From the NCBI GenBank assembly GCA_949752795.1, contig CATKHW010000380.1, positions 124,001 to 188,000 of the forward strand: DNA of 64,000 bases. Reading direction: 5' to 3'. The stretch is from Hyperoodon ampullatus. Its lineage: Eukaryota > Chordata > Mammalia > Artiodactyla > Ziphiidae. Positions 34,745 to 46,822 of the stretch are shown in pieces; positions within the stretch are counted from its first letter, which is position 1, and each line of letters starts with the position of its first letter. The position numbers and the translations under genes were made by a program. Below the pieces are notes generated by a model. That model was not told the DNA's origin and searched no databases. It saw only the letters and a list, made by a program, of their open reading frames with translations.

Positions 34745-36483
34745 TAATATTCCCTTTAAACTGGAGAGTTGGGACCCATGGAATGGGTGCCAGGCATTTG
34801 TGCTTTAAAGGGTCTGCATTTGCTCACCCAATATCACCAATCGTCTCAGTCCCAAGGGTCCAGCCTTATGCCACTTCCAGCTGTCGTTGTAGATATGGTC
34901 ATTCCAGGTTTCATCAGAGACCCTGAAGGAATTGTAAAGAATTTCCCAGTTTTTTTGTTTTGTTTTTGAAATTCCTTTTTATAGTGGGTTTGAGCTGATC
35001 CTCGCTGCGATGTTTATGCCAGTCTACACACACTTGATTCCCTTATGGAGACATATCAATACATAGGTTTTAAGATTCTTACTAGTCAGATATATTCCTC
35101 TGCGGGAAATATGGGGTTTTGAGTCCCTTTCACTGAGGAAGGTGTAGGTCTTGTCTATTCCATAGTTGATTTATGGAACGGTACCTGTGCTTATATCAAA
35201 CTCTGGTTTTATGCATCACCCCACCTCTCCTTCCCCCTTAAGCAGGCATAAGAGTGTTTTCTAAATATGAGACACTGTTCTCTTTCCTAACTCAGTTCAA
35301 GTGTAGCCATGTTTACAGGATCTTCATAAGTGATATCTTATGATAAGTTTCTTTTTCTGTGTGACTTATTTCACTTAGAATCATCGTACCTGAATCCACC
35401 CATTTTGCTGCTACTGGTCTTATGACATTGATTTCATGGCTGAGGGATATTCCATCGTACGTAAGTACCACAATTTTTTGAACCATTTTTATATTTCCTG
35501 GGATATTTAAGGTGTACCCAAGTTGAGGTCCTTGTAAGCAGTGCAGCCCTAAATTTTGGGGTGGCTCTGTCTTATTGATTTTCAGTTTTCCCAAGGTATA
35601 TTCCCTAGACTGGAAGTGCCCTTGGCTCTGTAGCTCTGTTGTTTACTTGATTTAGGGAACACAATGCACTCCTCCAGAGAGGCAGTTGGCAATTTACATC
35701 CCGCCCATCAGCATAACAAGGCTCCCTGTTCTCCAGGGCCTGTCTTGCCTTTCTGGTTTTTACACATTTTGTGGATGTCCCTTTTGACCGGTGGGAAGTG
35801 ATACTTCTTTGTAGTGCAGATTTGCATTGCCCGCTTGCTTGCTTGGCCAAAAAGGGCGTATGCGTTTTCTCCTGAATATATTCAGGAGAAAACGCATACG
35901 CCCTTTTTGGCCAAGTGCATCATTGTCGAAGTTGTGCCCCTCTTCCTGTGCTTTAAAGGCGATTCCAACGTACTTCTTGAAATCTGTTTCCTGCTATTCT
36001 GCCTCGCTTTCAGGTCCGCCTCGTTGCCTTTCCTCAACAGATTTTTGGACGATAGTTGTCCTTTATTACTTGGCCAGTTTGTGAATTGCTGTGACCCTGA
36101 GCTCCATTTTTCAACTCGTTTTTGGTGAGCTGACCGCAAGTCCAAAAATTTGGTTCAGGACCTATACTGGTTCCTGGTGGGTGGCTGAGACTTTGGTTAA
36201 TTCTTCTTCCTTTCGGGAAGTTACAGTGATATGTGCCCGTCGAAATGCCTAACAGCTACTCTCTCATTGGTTCTCCCTCTTCCCTTTCATCCTCTGCCAA
36301 ATTGGAAACCTGTGCGAACCAGGAGGTTAAAGGGGCGGTCTCTCCAATTTGGGAGGTTGATAGTAGAGCAGATGTAAAGTCAAACCGGAGCACCGGGAGA
36401 GGGATTATTCGTTGAGTTTTAGAAACCTTTCGTATTCACAGTGTGTCCGTTCTCTAGGTTTCCCGTACATGTTATAGCTGTAG
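34745..36483 (+). repeat. Satellite unit 21, type Z (1,739 bp)
   Basis: Z markers: CCCTTTAAACTGG, CCAAGGGTCC, GCCACTTCCAGC, GATATGGTC, GCTGCGATG, TTGATTTATGG, AAATATGAGAC, ACTTGATTTAGGG and CCTTTCGGGAAG. L1 frame 35313-35594 (minus); palindrome 35842-35915, perfect. Confidence 0.92.
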
Positions 36484-38206
36484 TAATATTCCCTTCAACC
36501 TGGAGAGTTGGGACCCATGGAATGGGTGCCAGGCATTTGTGCTTTAAAGGGTTTGCATTTGCTCACCCAATCTCACCAATCGTCTCAGTCCCAAGTGTCC
36601 CTCCTTCTGCCACATCCAGCTGTCATTGTAGATAGGGTCATTCCAGGTTTCATCAGAGACCCTGAAGGAATTGTAAAGAATTTCCCAGTTTTTTTGCTTT
36701 GTTTTTGAAATTCCTTTTTATAGTGGGTTTGAGCTGATTCCCGCTGCCATGTTTATGCCAGTCTAGACACACTTGATTCCCTTACGGAGACATATCAATA
36801 TTTACTAGTCAGATATATTCCTCTGTGGGAAATATGGTGTTTTGAGTCCCTTTCACTGAGGAAGGTGTAGGTCTTGTCTATTCCATAGTTGGTTTTTGGA
36901 ACGGTACCTGTGCTTATATCAAACTCTGGTTTTATGCATCACCCCACCTCTCCTTCCCCCTTAAGCAGGCATAAGAGTGTTTTCTAAATGTGAGACACTG
37001 TTCTCTTTCCTAACTCAGTTCAAGTGTAGCCATGTTTACAGGATCTTCATAAGTGATATCTTATGATAAGTTTCTTTTTCTGTGTGACTTATTTCAATTA
37101 GGATCATCGTACCTGAATCCACCCATTTTGCTGCTACTGGTCTTATGACATTGATTTCATGGCTGAGGGATATTCCATCGTACGTAAGTACCACAATTTT
37201 CTGAACCATTTTTATATTTCCTGGGATATTTAAGGTGTACCCAAGTTGAGGTCCTTGTAAGCAGTGCAGCCCTAAATTTTGGGGTGGCTCTGTCTTATTG
37301 ATTTTCAGTTTTCCCAAGGTATATTCCCTAGACTGGAAGTGCCCTTGGCTCTGTAGCTCTGTTGTTTACTTGTTTTAGGGAACACAATGCACTCCTCCAG
37401 AGAGGCAGTTGGCAATTTACATCCCACCCATCAGCATAACAAGGCTCCCTGTTCTCCAGGGCCTGTCTTGCCTTTCTGGTTTTTACACATTTTGTGGATG
37501 TCCCTTTTGACCGGTGGGAAGTGATACTTCTTTGTAGTGCAGATTTGCATTGCCCGCTTGCTTGCTTGGCCAAATAGGGCGTATGCGTTTTCTCCTGAAT
37601 ATATTCAGGAGAAAACGCATACGCCCTTTTTGGCCAAGTGCATCATTGTCGAAGTTGTGTCCCTCTTCCTGTGCTTTAAAGGCGATTCCAACGTACCTCT
37701 TGAAATCTGTTTCCTGCTATTCTGCCTCGCTTTCAACTCCGCCTCGTTGCCTTAACTCAACAGATTTTTGGACGATAGTTGTCCTTTATTACTCGGCCAG
37801 TTTGTGAATTGCTGTGCCCCTAGGCTCCATTTTTCAACTCGTTTTTGGTGAGCTGACCGCAAGTCCAAAATTTTGGTTCAGGACCAATACTGGTTCCTGG
37901 TGGGTGGCTGAGACTTTGGTTAATTCTTCTTCCTGAAGGGAAATTACAGTGATATGTGCCCGTCCAAATACCTAACAGCTACTCTCTCATTTGTTCTTCC
38001 ACTTCCCTTTCATCCTCTGCCAAATTGGCAACTTGTGCGAACCAGGAGGTTAAAGGGGCTGTCTCTCCAAGTTGCGAGGTTGATAGTAAAGCAGATGGAA
38101 AGTCAAACCGGAGCACCAGGAGAGGGACTATTCGTTTAGTTTTAGAAACCTTTCGTATTCACAGTGTGTCCGTTCTCTAGGTTACCCGTACATGTTATAG
38201 CTGTAG
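36484..38206 (+). repeat. Satellite unit 22, type X (1,723 bp)
   Basis: Has the X 16-bp deletion near 36,800 and the other X markers. Unlike unit 19 it has CAATTAGGATC and TTTTCTGAACC in the L1 part. L1 frame 37036-37317 (minus); palindrome 37565-37638 with one mismatch. Confidence 0.92.
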
Positions 38207-39943
38207 TACTATTCCCTTTAACGTGGAGAGTTGGGACCCATGGAATGTGTGCCATGCATTTGTGCTTTAAAGGGTCTGCATTTGCTCACCCAATCTCAAG
38301 AATCCTCTCAGTCCCAAGTGTCTAGCCTTTTGCCTCATCCAGCTGTCGTTGTACATAAGGTCATTCCAGGTTTCATCAGAGACACTGAAGGAATTGTAAA
38401 GAATTTCCCAGTTTTTTTGTTTTGTTTTTGAAATTCCTTTTTATAGTGGGTTTGAGCTGATTCTCGCTGCCATATTTATCCCAGTCTAGACACACTTGAT
38501 TCCCTTACGGAGACATATCAATACATAGGTTTTAAGATTCTTACTAGTCAGATATATTCCTCTGCGGGAAATATGGGGTTTTGAGTCCCTTTCACTGAGG
38601 AAGGTTTAGGTCTTGTCTATTCCATAGTTGGTTTTTGGAATGGTACCTGTGCTTATATCAAACTCTGGTTTTATGCATCTCCCCACCTCTCCTTCCCCCT
38701 TAAGCAGGCATAAGAGTGTTTTCTAAATGTGAGACACTGTTCTCTTTCCTAACTCAGTTCAAGTGTAGCCATGTTTACAGGATCTTCATAAGTGATATCC
38801 TATGATAAGTTTCTTTTTCTCTGTGACTTATTTCACTTAGAATCATCGTACCTGAATCCACCCATTTTGCTGCTACTGGTCTTATGACATTGATTTCATG
38901 GCTGAGGGATATTCCATCGTACGTAATTACCACAAATTTTTGAACCATTTTTATATTTCCTGGGATATTTAAGGTGTACCCAAGTTGAGGTCCTTGTAAG
39001 CAGTGCAGCCCTAAATTTTGGGGTGGCTCTGTCTTATTGCTCTTCAGTTTTCCCAAGGTATATTCCCTAGACTGGAAGTGCCCTTGGTTCTGTAGCTCTG
39101 TTGCTTACTTGTTTTAGGGAACACAATGCACTCTTCAGAGAGGCAGTTGGCAATTTACATCCCACCCATCAGCATAACAAGGCTCCCTGTTCTCCAGGGC
39201 CTGTCTTGCCTTTCTGGTTTTTACACATTTTGTGGATGTCCCTTTTGACCGGTGGGAAGTGATACTTCTTTGTAGTGCAGATTTGCATTGCCCGCTTGCT
39301 TCCTTGGCCAAAGAGGGCGTATGCGTTTTCTCCTGAATGTATTCTGGAGAAAACGCATACGCCCTTATTGGCAAAGTGCATCATTGGCGAAGTTGTGCCC
39401 CTCTTCCTGTGCTTTAAAGGCGAATCCAATATACCTCTTGAAATCTGTTTCCTGCTATTCTGCCTCGCTTTCAAGTCCGCCTCGTTGCCTTCCCTAAACA
39501 GATTTTTGGACGATAGTTGTCCTTTATTACTCGGCCAGTTTGTGAATTGCTGTGCCCCTGAGCTCCATTTTTCAACTCGTTTTTGGTGAGCTGACCGCAA
39601 GTCCAAAATTTTGGTTCAGGACCTATACTGGTTCCCGGTGGGTGGCTGAGACTTTGGTTAATTCTTCTTCCTGCCGGGAAATTAGAGTGATATGTCCCGT
39701 ACAAATGCATAACAGCTACTCTCTCATTGGTTCTCCTTCTTCCCTTTCATCCTCTGCCAAATTGGCAACCTATGCGAACCAGGAGGTTAAAGGGGCTGTC
39801 TCTCCAAGTTGGGAGATTGATAGTAAAGGAGATGGAAAGTCAAAACGGAGCACCAGGAGAGGGACTATTCGTTGAGTTTTAGAAACCTTTCATATTCACA
39901 GTGTGTCCGTTCTCTAGGTTTCCCGTACATGTTATAGCTGTAG
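38207..39943 (+). repeat. Satellite unit 23, type Y (1,737 bp)
   Basis: Very close to unit 20 at 5,199 bp distance. It starts TACTATTC, where other units have TAATATTC. L1 frame 38775-39056 (minus); palindrome 39303-39376 with about five mismatches. Confidence 0.92.
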
Positions 39944-41682
39944 TAATATTCCCTTTAAACTGGAGAGTTGGGACCCATGGAATGGGTGCCAGGTATTTGT
40001 GCTTTAAAGGGTCTGCATTTGCTCACCCAATGTCACCAATCGTCTCAGTCCCAAGGGTCCAGCCTTATGCCACTTCCAGCTGTCGTTGTAGATATGGTCA
40101 TTCCAGGTTTCATCAGAGACCCTGAAGGAATTGTAAAGAATTTCCCAGTTTTTTTGTTTTGTTTTTGAAATTCCTTTTTATAGTGGGTTTGAGCTGATCC
40201 TCGCTGCGATGTTTATGCCAGTCTACACACACTTGATTCCCTTATGGAGACATATCAATACATAAGTTTTAAGATTCTTACTAGTCAGATATATTCCTCT
40301 GCGGGAAATATGGGGTTTTGAGTCCCTTTCACTGAGGAAGGTGTAGGTCTTGTCTATTCCATAGTTGATTTATGGAACGGTACCTGTGCTTATATCAAAC
40401 TCTGGTTTTATGCATCACCCCACCTCTCCTTCCCCCTTAAGCAGGCATAAGAGTGTTTTCTAAATATGAGACACTGTTCTCTTTCCTAACTCAGTTCAAG
40501 TGTAGCCATGTTTACAGGATCTTCATAAGTGATATCTTATGATAAGTTTCTTTTTCTGTGTGACTTATTTCACTTAGAATCATCGTACCTGAATCCACCC
40601 ATTTTGCTGCTACTGGTCTTATGACATTGATTTCATGGCTGAGGGATATTCCATCGTACGTAAGTACCACAATTTTTTGAACCATTTTTATATTTCCTGG
40701 GATATTTAAGGTGTACCCAAGTTGAGGTCCTTGTAAGCAGTGCAGCCCTAAATTTTGGGGTGGCTCTGTCTTATTGATTTTCAGTTTTCCCAAGGTATAT
40801 TCCCTAGACTGGAAGTGCCCTTGGCTCTGTAGCTCTGTTGTTTACTTGATTTAGGGAACACAATGCACTCCTCCAGAGAGGCAGTTGGCAATTTACATCC
40901 CGCCCATCAGCATAACAAGGCTCCCTGTTCTCCAGGGCCTGTCTTGCCTTTCTGGTTTTTACACATTTTGTGGATGTCCCTTTTGACCGGTGGGAAGTGA
41001 TACTTCTTTGTAGTGCAGATTTGCATTGCCCGCTTGCTTGCTTGGCCAAAAAGGGCGTATGCGTTTTCTCCTGAATATATTCAGGAGAAAACGCATACGC
41101 CCTTTTTGGCCAAGTGCATCATTGTCGAAGTTGTGCCCCTCTTCCTGTGCTTTAAAGGCGATTCCAACGTACCTCTTGAAATCTGTTTCCTGCTATTCTG
41201 CCTCGCTTTCAGGTCCGCCTCGTTGCCTTTCCTCAACAGATTTTTGGACGATAGCTGTCCTTTATTACTTGGCCAGTTTGTGAATTGCTGTGACCCTGAG
41301 CTCCATTTTTCAACTCGTTTTTGGTGAGCTGACCGCAAGTCCAAAAATTTGGTTCAGGACCTATACTGGTTCCTGGTGGGTGGCTGAGACTTTGGTTAAT
41401 TCTTCTTCCTTTCGGGAAGTTACAGTGATATGTGCCCGTCGAAATGCCTAACAGCTACTCTCTCATTGGTTCTCCCTCTTCCCTTTCATCCTCTGCCAAA
41501 TTGGAAACCTGTGCGAACCAGGAGGTTAAAGGGGCTGTCTCTCCAATTTGGGAGGTTGATAGTAGAGCAGATGTAAAGTCAAACCGGAGCACCAGGAGAG
41601 GGAATATTCGTTGAGTTTTAGAAACCTTTCGTATTCACAGTGTGTCCGTTCTCTAGGTTTCCCGTACATGTTATAGCTGTAG
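39944..41682 (+). repeat. Satellite unit 24, type Z (1,739 bp)
   Basis: Very close to unit 21. It differs at CAGGTATTTG, CAATGTCACC, ACATAAGTTTT and GATAGCTGTCC. L1 frame 40512-40793 (minus); palindrome 41041-41114, perfect. Confidence 0.92.
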
Positions 41683-43343
41683 TAATATTCCCTTCAACCT
41701 GGAGAGTTGGGACCCATGGAATGGGTGCCAGGTATTTGTGCTTTAAAGGGTCTGCATTTGCTCACCCAATCTCACCAATCGTCTCAGTCCCAAGTGTCCC
41801 TCCTTCTGCCACATCCAGCTGTCGTTGTAGATAGGGTCATTCCAGGTTTCATCAGAGACCCTGAAGGAATTGTAAAGAATTTCCCAGTTTTTTTGCTTTG
41901 TTTTTGAAATTCCTTTTTATAGTGGGTTTGAGCTGATTCCCGCTGCCATGTTTATGCCAGTCTAGACACACTTGATTTCCTTACGGGACATATCAATATT
42001 TACTAGTCAGATATATTCCTCTGTGGGAAATATGGTGTTTTGAGTCCCTTTCACTGAGGAAGGTGTAGGTCTTGTCTATTCCATAGTTGGTTTTTGGAAC
42101 GGCACCTGTGCTTATATCAAACTCTGGTTTTATGCATCACCCCACCTCTCCTTCCCCCTTAAGCAGGCATAAGAGTGTTTTCTAAATGTGAGACACTGTT
42201 CTCTTTCCTAACTCAGTTCAAGTGTAGCCATGTTTACAGGATCTTCATAAGTGATACTTTATGATAAGATTCTTTTTCTGTGTGACTTATTTCAATTAGG
42301 ATCATCGTACCTGAATCCACCCATTTTGCTGCTACTGGTCTTATGACATTGATTTCATGGCTGAGGGATATTCCATCGTACGTAAGTACCACAATTTTCT
42401 GAACCATTTTTATATTTCCTGGGATATTTAAGGTGTACCCAAGTTGAGGTCCTTGTAAGCAGTGCAGCCCTAAATTTTGGGGTGGCTCTGTCTTATTGAT
42501 TTTCAGTTTTCCCAAGGTATATTCCCTAGACTGGAAGTGCCCTTGGCTCTGTAGCTCTGTTGTTTACTTGTTTTAGGGAACACAATGCACTCCTCCAGAG
42601 AGGCAGTTGGCAATTTACATCCCACCCATCAGCATAACAAGGCTCCCTGTTCTCCAGGGCCTGTCTTGCCTTTCTGGTTTTTACACATTTTGTGGATGTC
42701 CCTTTTGACCGGTGGGAAGTGATACTTCTTTGTAGTGCAGATTTGCATTGCCCACTTGCTTGCTTGGCCAAAAAGGGCATCATTGTCGAAGTTGTGCCCC
42801 TCTTCCTATGCTTTAAAGGCGATTCCAACGTACCTCTTGAAATCTGTTTCCTGCTATTCTGCCTCGCTTTCAAGTCTGCCTCGTTGCCTTCCCTCAACAG
42901 ATTTTTGGACGATAGTTGTCCTTTATTACTCGGCCAGTTTGTGAATTGCTGTGCCCCTGAGCTCCATTTTTCAACTCGTTTTTGGTGAGCGGCCCGCAAG
43001 TCCAAAATTTTGGTTCACGACCTACACTGGTTCCCTGTGGGGGTCTTAGACTTTGGTTAATTCTTCATCCTGCCGGGAAGTTAGAGTGATATGTGCCCGT
43101 CCAAATGCCTAACAGCTACTCTCTCATTGGTTCTCCCTCTTCCCTTTCATCCTCTGCCAAATTGGCAACCTGTGAGAACCAGGAGGTTAAAGGGGCTGTC
43201 TCCCCAAGTTGGGAGGATGATAGTAAAGCAGGTGTAAAGTCAAACCGGAGCACCAGGAGAGGGACTATTCGTTGAGTTTTAGAAACCTTTCGAATTCACA
43301 GTGTGTCCGTTCTCTAGGCTTCCCGTACATGTTATAGCTGTAG
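41683..43343 (+). repeat. Satellite unit 25, type X at left, palindrome deleted (1,661 bp)
   Basis: The left part is X (16-bp deletion, one more base lost in TTACGGGACAT, CAATTAGGATC). A further 61 bp are missing at 42,783, taking out the palindrome. Right of this the X markers stop and the end (GAGGATGATAG, CAGGTGTAAAG) resembles units 30 and 31. L1 frame 42234-42515 (minus); a 159-codon minus frame at 42526-43005 joins the two L1 pieces usually split by the palindrome. Confidence 0.93.
42768..42783. repeat. Palindrome deletion scar (unit 25)
   Basis: Only the start of the left arm (CTTGGCCAAAAAGGGC) remains and runs straight into ATCATTGTCG. This corresponds to loss of 61 bp covering most of the left arm, the centre, the whole right arm and the two bases after it. 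The dinucleotide GC at both breakpoints is a possible microhomology. Confidence 0.9.
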
Positions 43344-45083
43344 TAATATTCCCTTCAACCTGGAGAGTTGGGACCCATGGAATGGGTGCCAGGCATTTGT
43401 GTTTTAAAGCGTCTGCATTTGCTCACCCAATCTCACCAATCGTCTCAGTCCCAAGTGTCCCTCCTTATGCCACAACCTGCTGTCATTGTAGATAGGGTCA
43501 TTCCAGGTTTCATCAGGGACCCTGAAGGAATTGTAAAGAATTTCCCAGTTTTTTTTGTTTTGTTTTTGAAATTCCTTTTTAAAGTGGGTTTGAGCTGATT
43601 CTCGCTGCCATGTTTATGCCAGTCTAGACACACTTGATTCCCTTATGGAGACATATCAATACATATGTTTTAAGATTCTTACTAGTCAGATATATTCCTC
43701 TGCGGGAAATATGGGGTTTTGAGTCCCTTTCACTGAGGAAGGTGTAGGTCTTCTCTATTCTATAGTTGGTTTTTGGAACAGTACCTGTGCTTATATCAAA
43801 CTCTGGTTTTATGCATCACCCCACCTCTCCTTCCCCCTTAAGCAGGCATAAGAGTGTTTTCTAAATGTGAGACACTGTTCTCTTTCCTAACTCAGTTCAA
43901 GTGTAGCCATGTTTACAGGATCTTCATAAGTGATATCTTATGATAAGTTTCTTTTTCTGTGTGACTTATTTCACTTAGAATCATCGTACCTGAATCCACC
44001 CATTTTGCTGCTACTGGTCTTATGACATTGATTTCATGGCTGAGGGATATTCCATCGTACGTAAGTACCACAATTTTTTGAACCATTTCTATATTTCCTG
44101 GGATATTTAAGGTGTACCCAAGTTGAGGTCCTTGTAAGCAGTGCAGCCCTAAATTTTGGGGTGGCTCTGTGTTATTGATTTTCAGTTTTCCCAAGGAATA
44201 TTCCCTAGACTGGAAGTGCCCTTGGCTCTGTAGCTCTGTTCTTTACTTGTTTTACGGAACACAATGTACTCTTCCAGAGAGGCAGTTGGCAATTTACATC
44301 CCGCCCATCAGCATAACAAGGCTCCCTGTTCTCCAGGGCCTGTCTTGCCTTTCTGCTTTTTACACATTTTGTGGATGTCCCTTTTGACCGGTGGGAGGTG
44401 ATACTTCTTTGTAGTGCGGATTTGCATTGCCCGCTTGCTTGCTTGGCCAAAAAGGGCGTATGTGTTTTCTCCTGAATATATTCAGGAGAAAACGCATACA
44501 CCCTTTATGGCCAAGTGCATCATTGTCGAAGTTGTGCCCATCTTCCTGTGCTTTAAAGGCGATTCCAACGTACCTCTTGAAATCTGTTTCCTGCTATTCT
44601 GCCTCGCTTTCAAGTCCACCTCGTTGCCTTCCCTCAACAGATTTTTGGACGATAGTTGTCCTTTATTACTCGGCCAGTTTGTGAATTGCTGTGCCCCTGA
44701 GCTCCATTTTTCAACTCGTTTTTGGTGAGCTGACCGCAAGTCCAACATTTTGGTTCAGGAACTATACTGGTTCCCGGTGGGTGGCTGAGACTTTGGTTAA
44801 TTCTTCTTACTGCCGGGAAATTACAGTGATATGTGCCCGTCCAAATGCCTAACAGCTACTCTCTCATTGTTTCTCCCTCTTCGAGTTCATCCTCTGCCAA
44901 ATTGGCAACCTGTGCGAACCAGGAGGTTAAAGGGGCTGTCTCTCTAAGTTGGGAGGTTTATAGTAAAGCAGATGGAAAGTCAAACCGGAGCACCAGGAGA
45001 GGGACTATTCGTTGAGTTTTAGAAAACTTTCGTATTCACAGTGTGTCCGTTCTCTAGGCTTCCCGTACATGTTATAACTGTAG
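43344..45083 (+). repeat. Satellite unit 26, divergent (1,740 bp)
   Basis: Private changes include GTGTTTTAAAGCG, CACAACCTGC, TTTAAAGTGGG, CTTCTCTATTCTATAG and TCGAGTTCATCC. L1 frame 43913-44194 (minus); palindrome 44442-44515 with three mismatches. Confidence 0.9.
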
Positions 45084-46822
45084 TAATATTCCCTTCAACC
45101 TGGAGAGATGGGACCCATGGAATGGGTGCCATGCATTATTGCTTTAAAGGGTCTGCATTTGCTCACCCAATCTCATCAAACCTCTCAGTCCCAAGTGTCC
45201 AGTCTTATGCCACATCCAGCTGTCGTTTTAGATAGGGTCATTCCAGGTTTCATCAGAGACCCTGAAGGAATTGTAAAGAATTTCCCCGTTTTTTTGTTTT
45301 GTTTTTGAAATTCCTTTTCATAGTGGGTTTGAGCTGATTCTCGCTGCCATGTTTATGCCAGTCTAGACACACTTGATTCCCTTACGGATCCATATCAATC
45401 CATAGGTTTTAAGTTTCTTACTAGTCAGATATATTCCTCTGCGGGAAATATGGTGTTTTGAGTCCCTTTCACTGAGGAAGGTGTAGGTCTTGTCTATTCC
45501 ATAGTTGGTTTTTGGAACGGTACCTGTGCTTATACCAAACTCTGGTTTTATGCATCACCCCACCTCTCCTTCCCCCTTAAGCAGGCATAAGAGTGTTTTC
45601 TAAATGTGAGACACTGTTCTCTTTCCTAACTCAGTTCAAGTGTAGCCATGTTTACAGGATCTTCATAAGTGATATCTTATGATAAGTTTCTTTTTCTGTG
45701 TGACTTATTTCACTTAGAATCATCGTACCTGAATGCACCCACTTTGCTGCTACTGGTCTTATGACATTGATTTCATGGCTGAGGGATATTCCATCGTACG
45801 TAAGTACCACAATTTTTTGAACCATTTTTATATTTCCTGGGATATTTAAGGTGTACCCAAGTTGAGGTCCTTGTAAGCAGTGCAGCCCTAAGTTTTGGGG
45901 TGGCTCTGTCTTATTGATTTTCAGTTTTCCCACGTTATATTCCCTAGACTGGAAGTGCCCTTGGCTCTGTAGCTCTGTTCTTTACTTGTTTTAGGGAACA
46001 CAATGTACTCCTCCAGAGAGGCAGTTGACAATTTACATCCCGCCCATCAGCATAACAAGGCTCCCTGTTCTCCAGGGCCTGTCTTGCCTTTCTGGTTTTT
46101 ACACATTTTGTGGATGTTCCTTTTGACCGGTGGGAAGTGATACTACTTTGTAGTCCAGATTTGCATTGCCCGCTTGCTTGCTTGGCCAAAAAGGGCGTAT
46201 GCGTTTTCTCCTGAATATATTCAGCAGAAAACGCATACACCCTTTGTGGCCAAGTGCATCATTGTCGAAGTTGTGCCCCTCTTCCTGTGCTTTAAAGGCG
46301 ATTCCAACCTACCTCTTGAAATCTGTTTCCTGCTATTCTGCCTCGCTTTCAAGTCCACATTGTTGCCTTCTCTTAACAGATTTTTGGATTATAGTTGTCC
46401 TTTTTTACTTTGCCAGTTTGTGAATTGCTGTGACCCTGAGCTCCACTTTTCAACTCGTTTTTTGTGAGCTGACCGCAAGTCCAAAATTTTGGTTCAGGAC
46501 CTATGCTGGTTTCTGGTGGTGGGCTGAGATTTTGGTTAATTCTTCTTCCTGCCGGGAAAATAGAGTGATATTTGCCCGTCCAAATGCCTAACAGCTACTC
46601 TCTCATTGGTTCTCCCTCTTCCCTTTCATCCTCTGCCAAATTGGCTACCTGTGCGAACCAGGAGGTTAAAGGGGCTGTCTCTCCATGTTGGGAGATTGAT
46701 AGTAAAGCAGATGGAAAGTCAAACCGGAGAACCAGGAGAGGGACTATTCGTTGAGTTTTAGAAACCTTTCGTATTCACAGTGTGTCCGTTCTCTAGGTTT
46801 CCTGTTTATGTTATAGCTGTAG
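45084..46822 (+). repeat. Satellite unit 27, divergent (1,739 bp)
   Basis: Private changes include GGATCCATATCAATCC near 45,386, GTCGTTTTAGATAGG, GAATGCACCCAC, CCACATTGTTGCC and GGATTATAG. L1 frame 45652-45933 (minus); palindrome 46181-46254 with three mismatches. Confidence 0.9.

Larger units (their letters stand above)
31286..36483 (+). repeat. Trimeric higher-order repeat X-Y-Z, copy 1
   Basis: Three units (1,722, 1,737 and 1,739 bp) recur as a set at 36,484 with an offset of about 5,199 bp. X is marked by a 16-bp deletion near unit position 330, Y by a degraded palindrome and a frame variant in the L1 part, and Z by a perfect palindrome. Divergence from zone-1 units is clearly higher than among zone-1 units. 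Confidence 0.85.
36484..41682 (+). repeat. Trimeric higher-order repeat X-Y-Z, copy 2
   Basis: It is 5,199 bp long. It repeats the three units of copy 1 in order, including the X deletion, the Y palindrome degradation and the shared Y change that turns CCAACGTACC into CCAATATACC beyond the palindrome. Confidence 0.85.
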
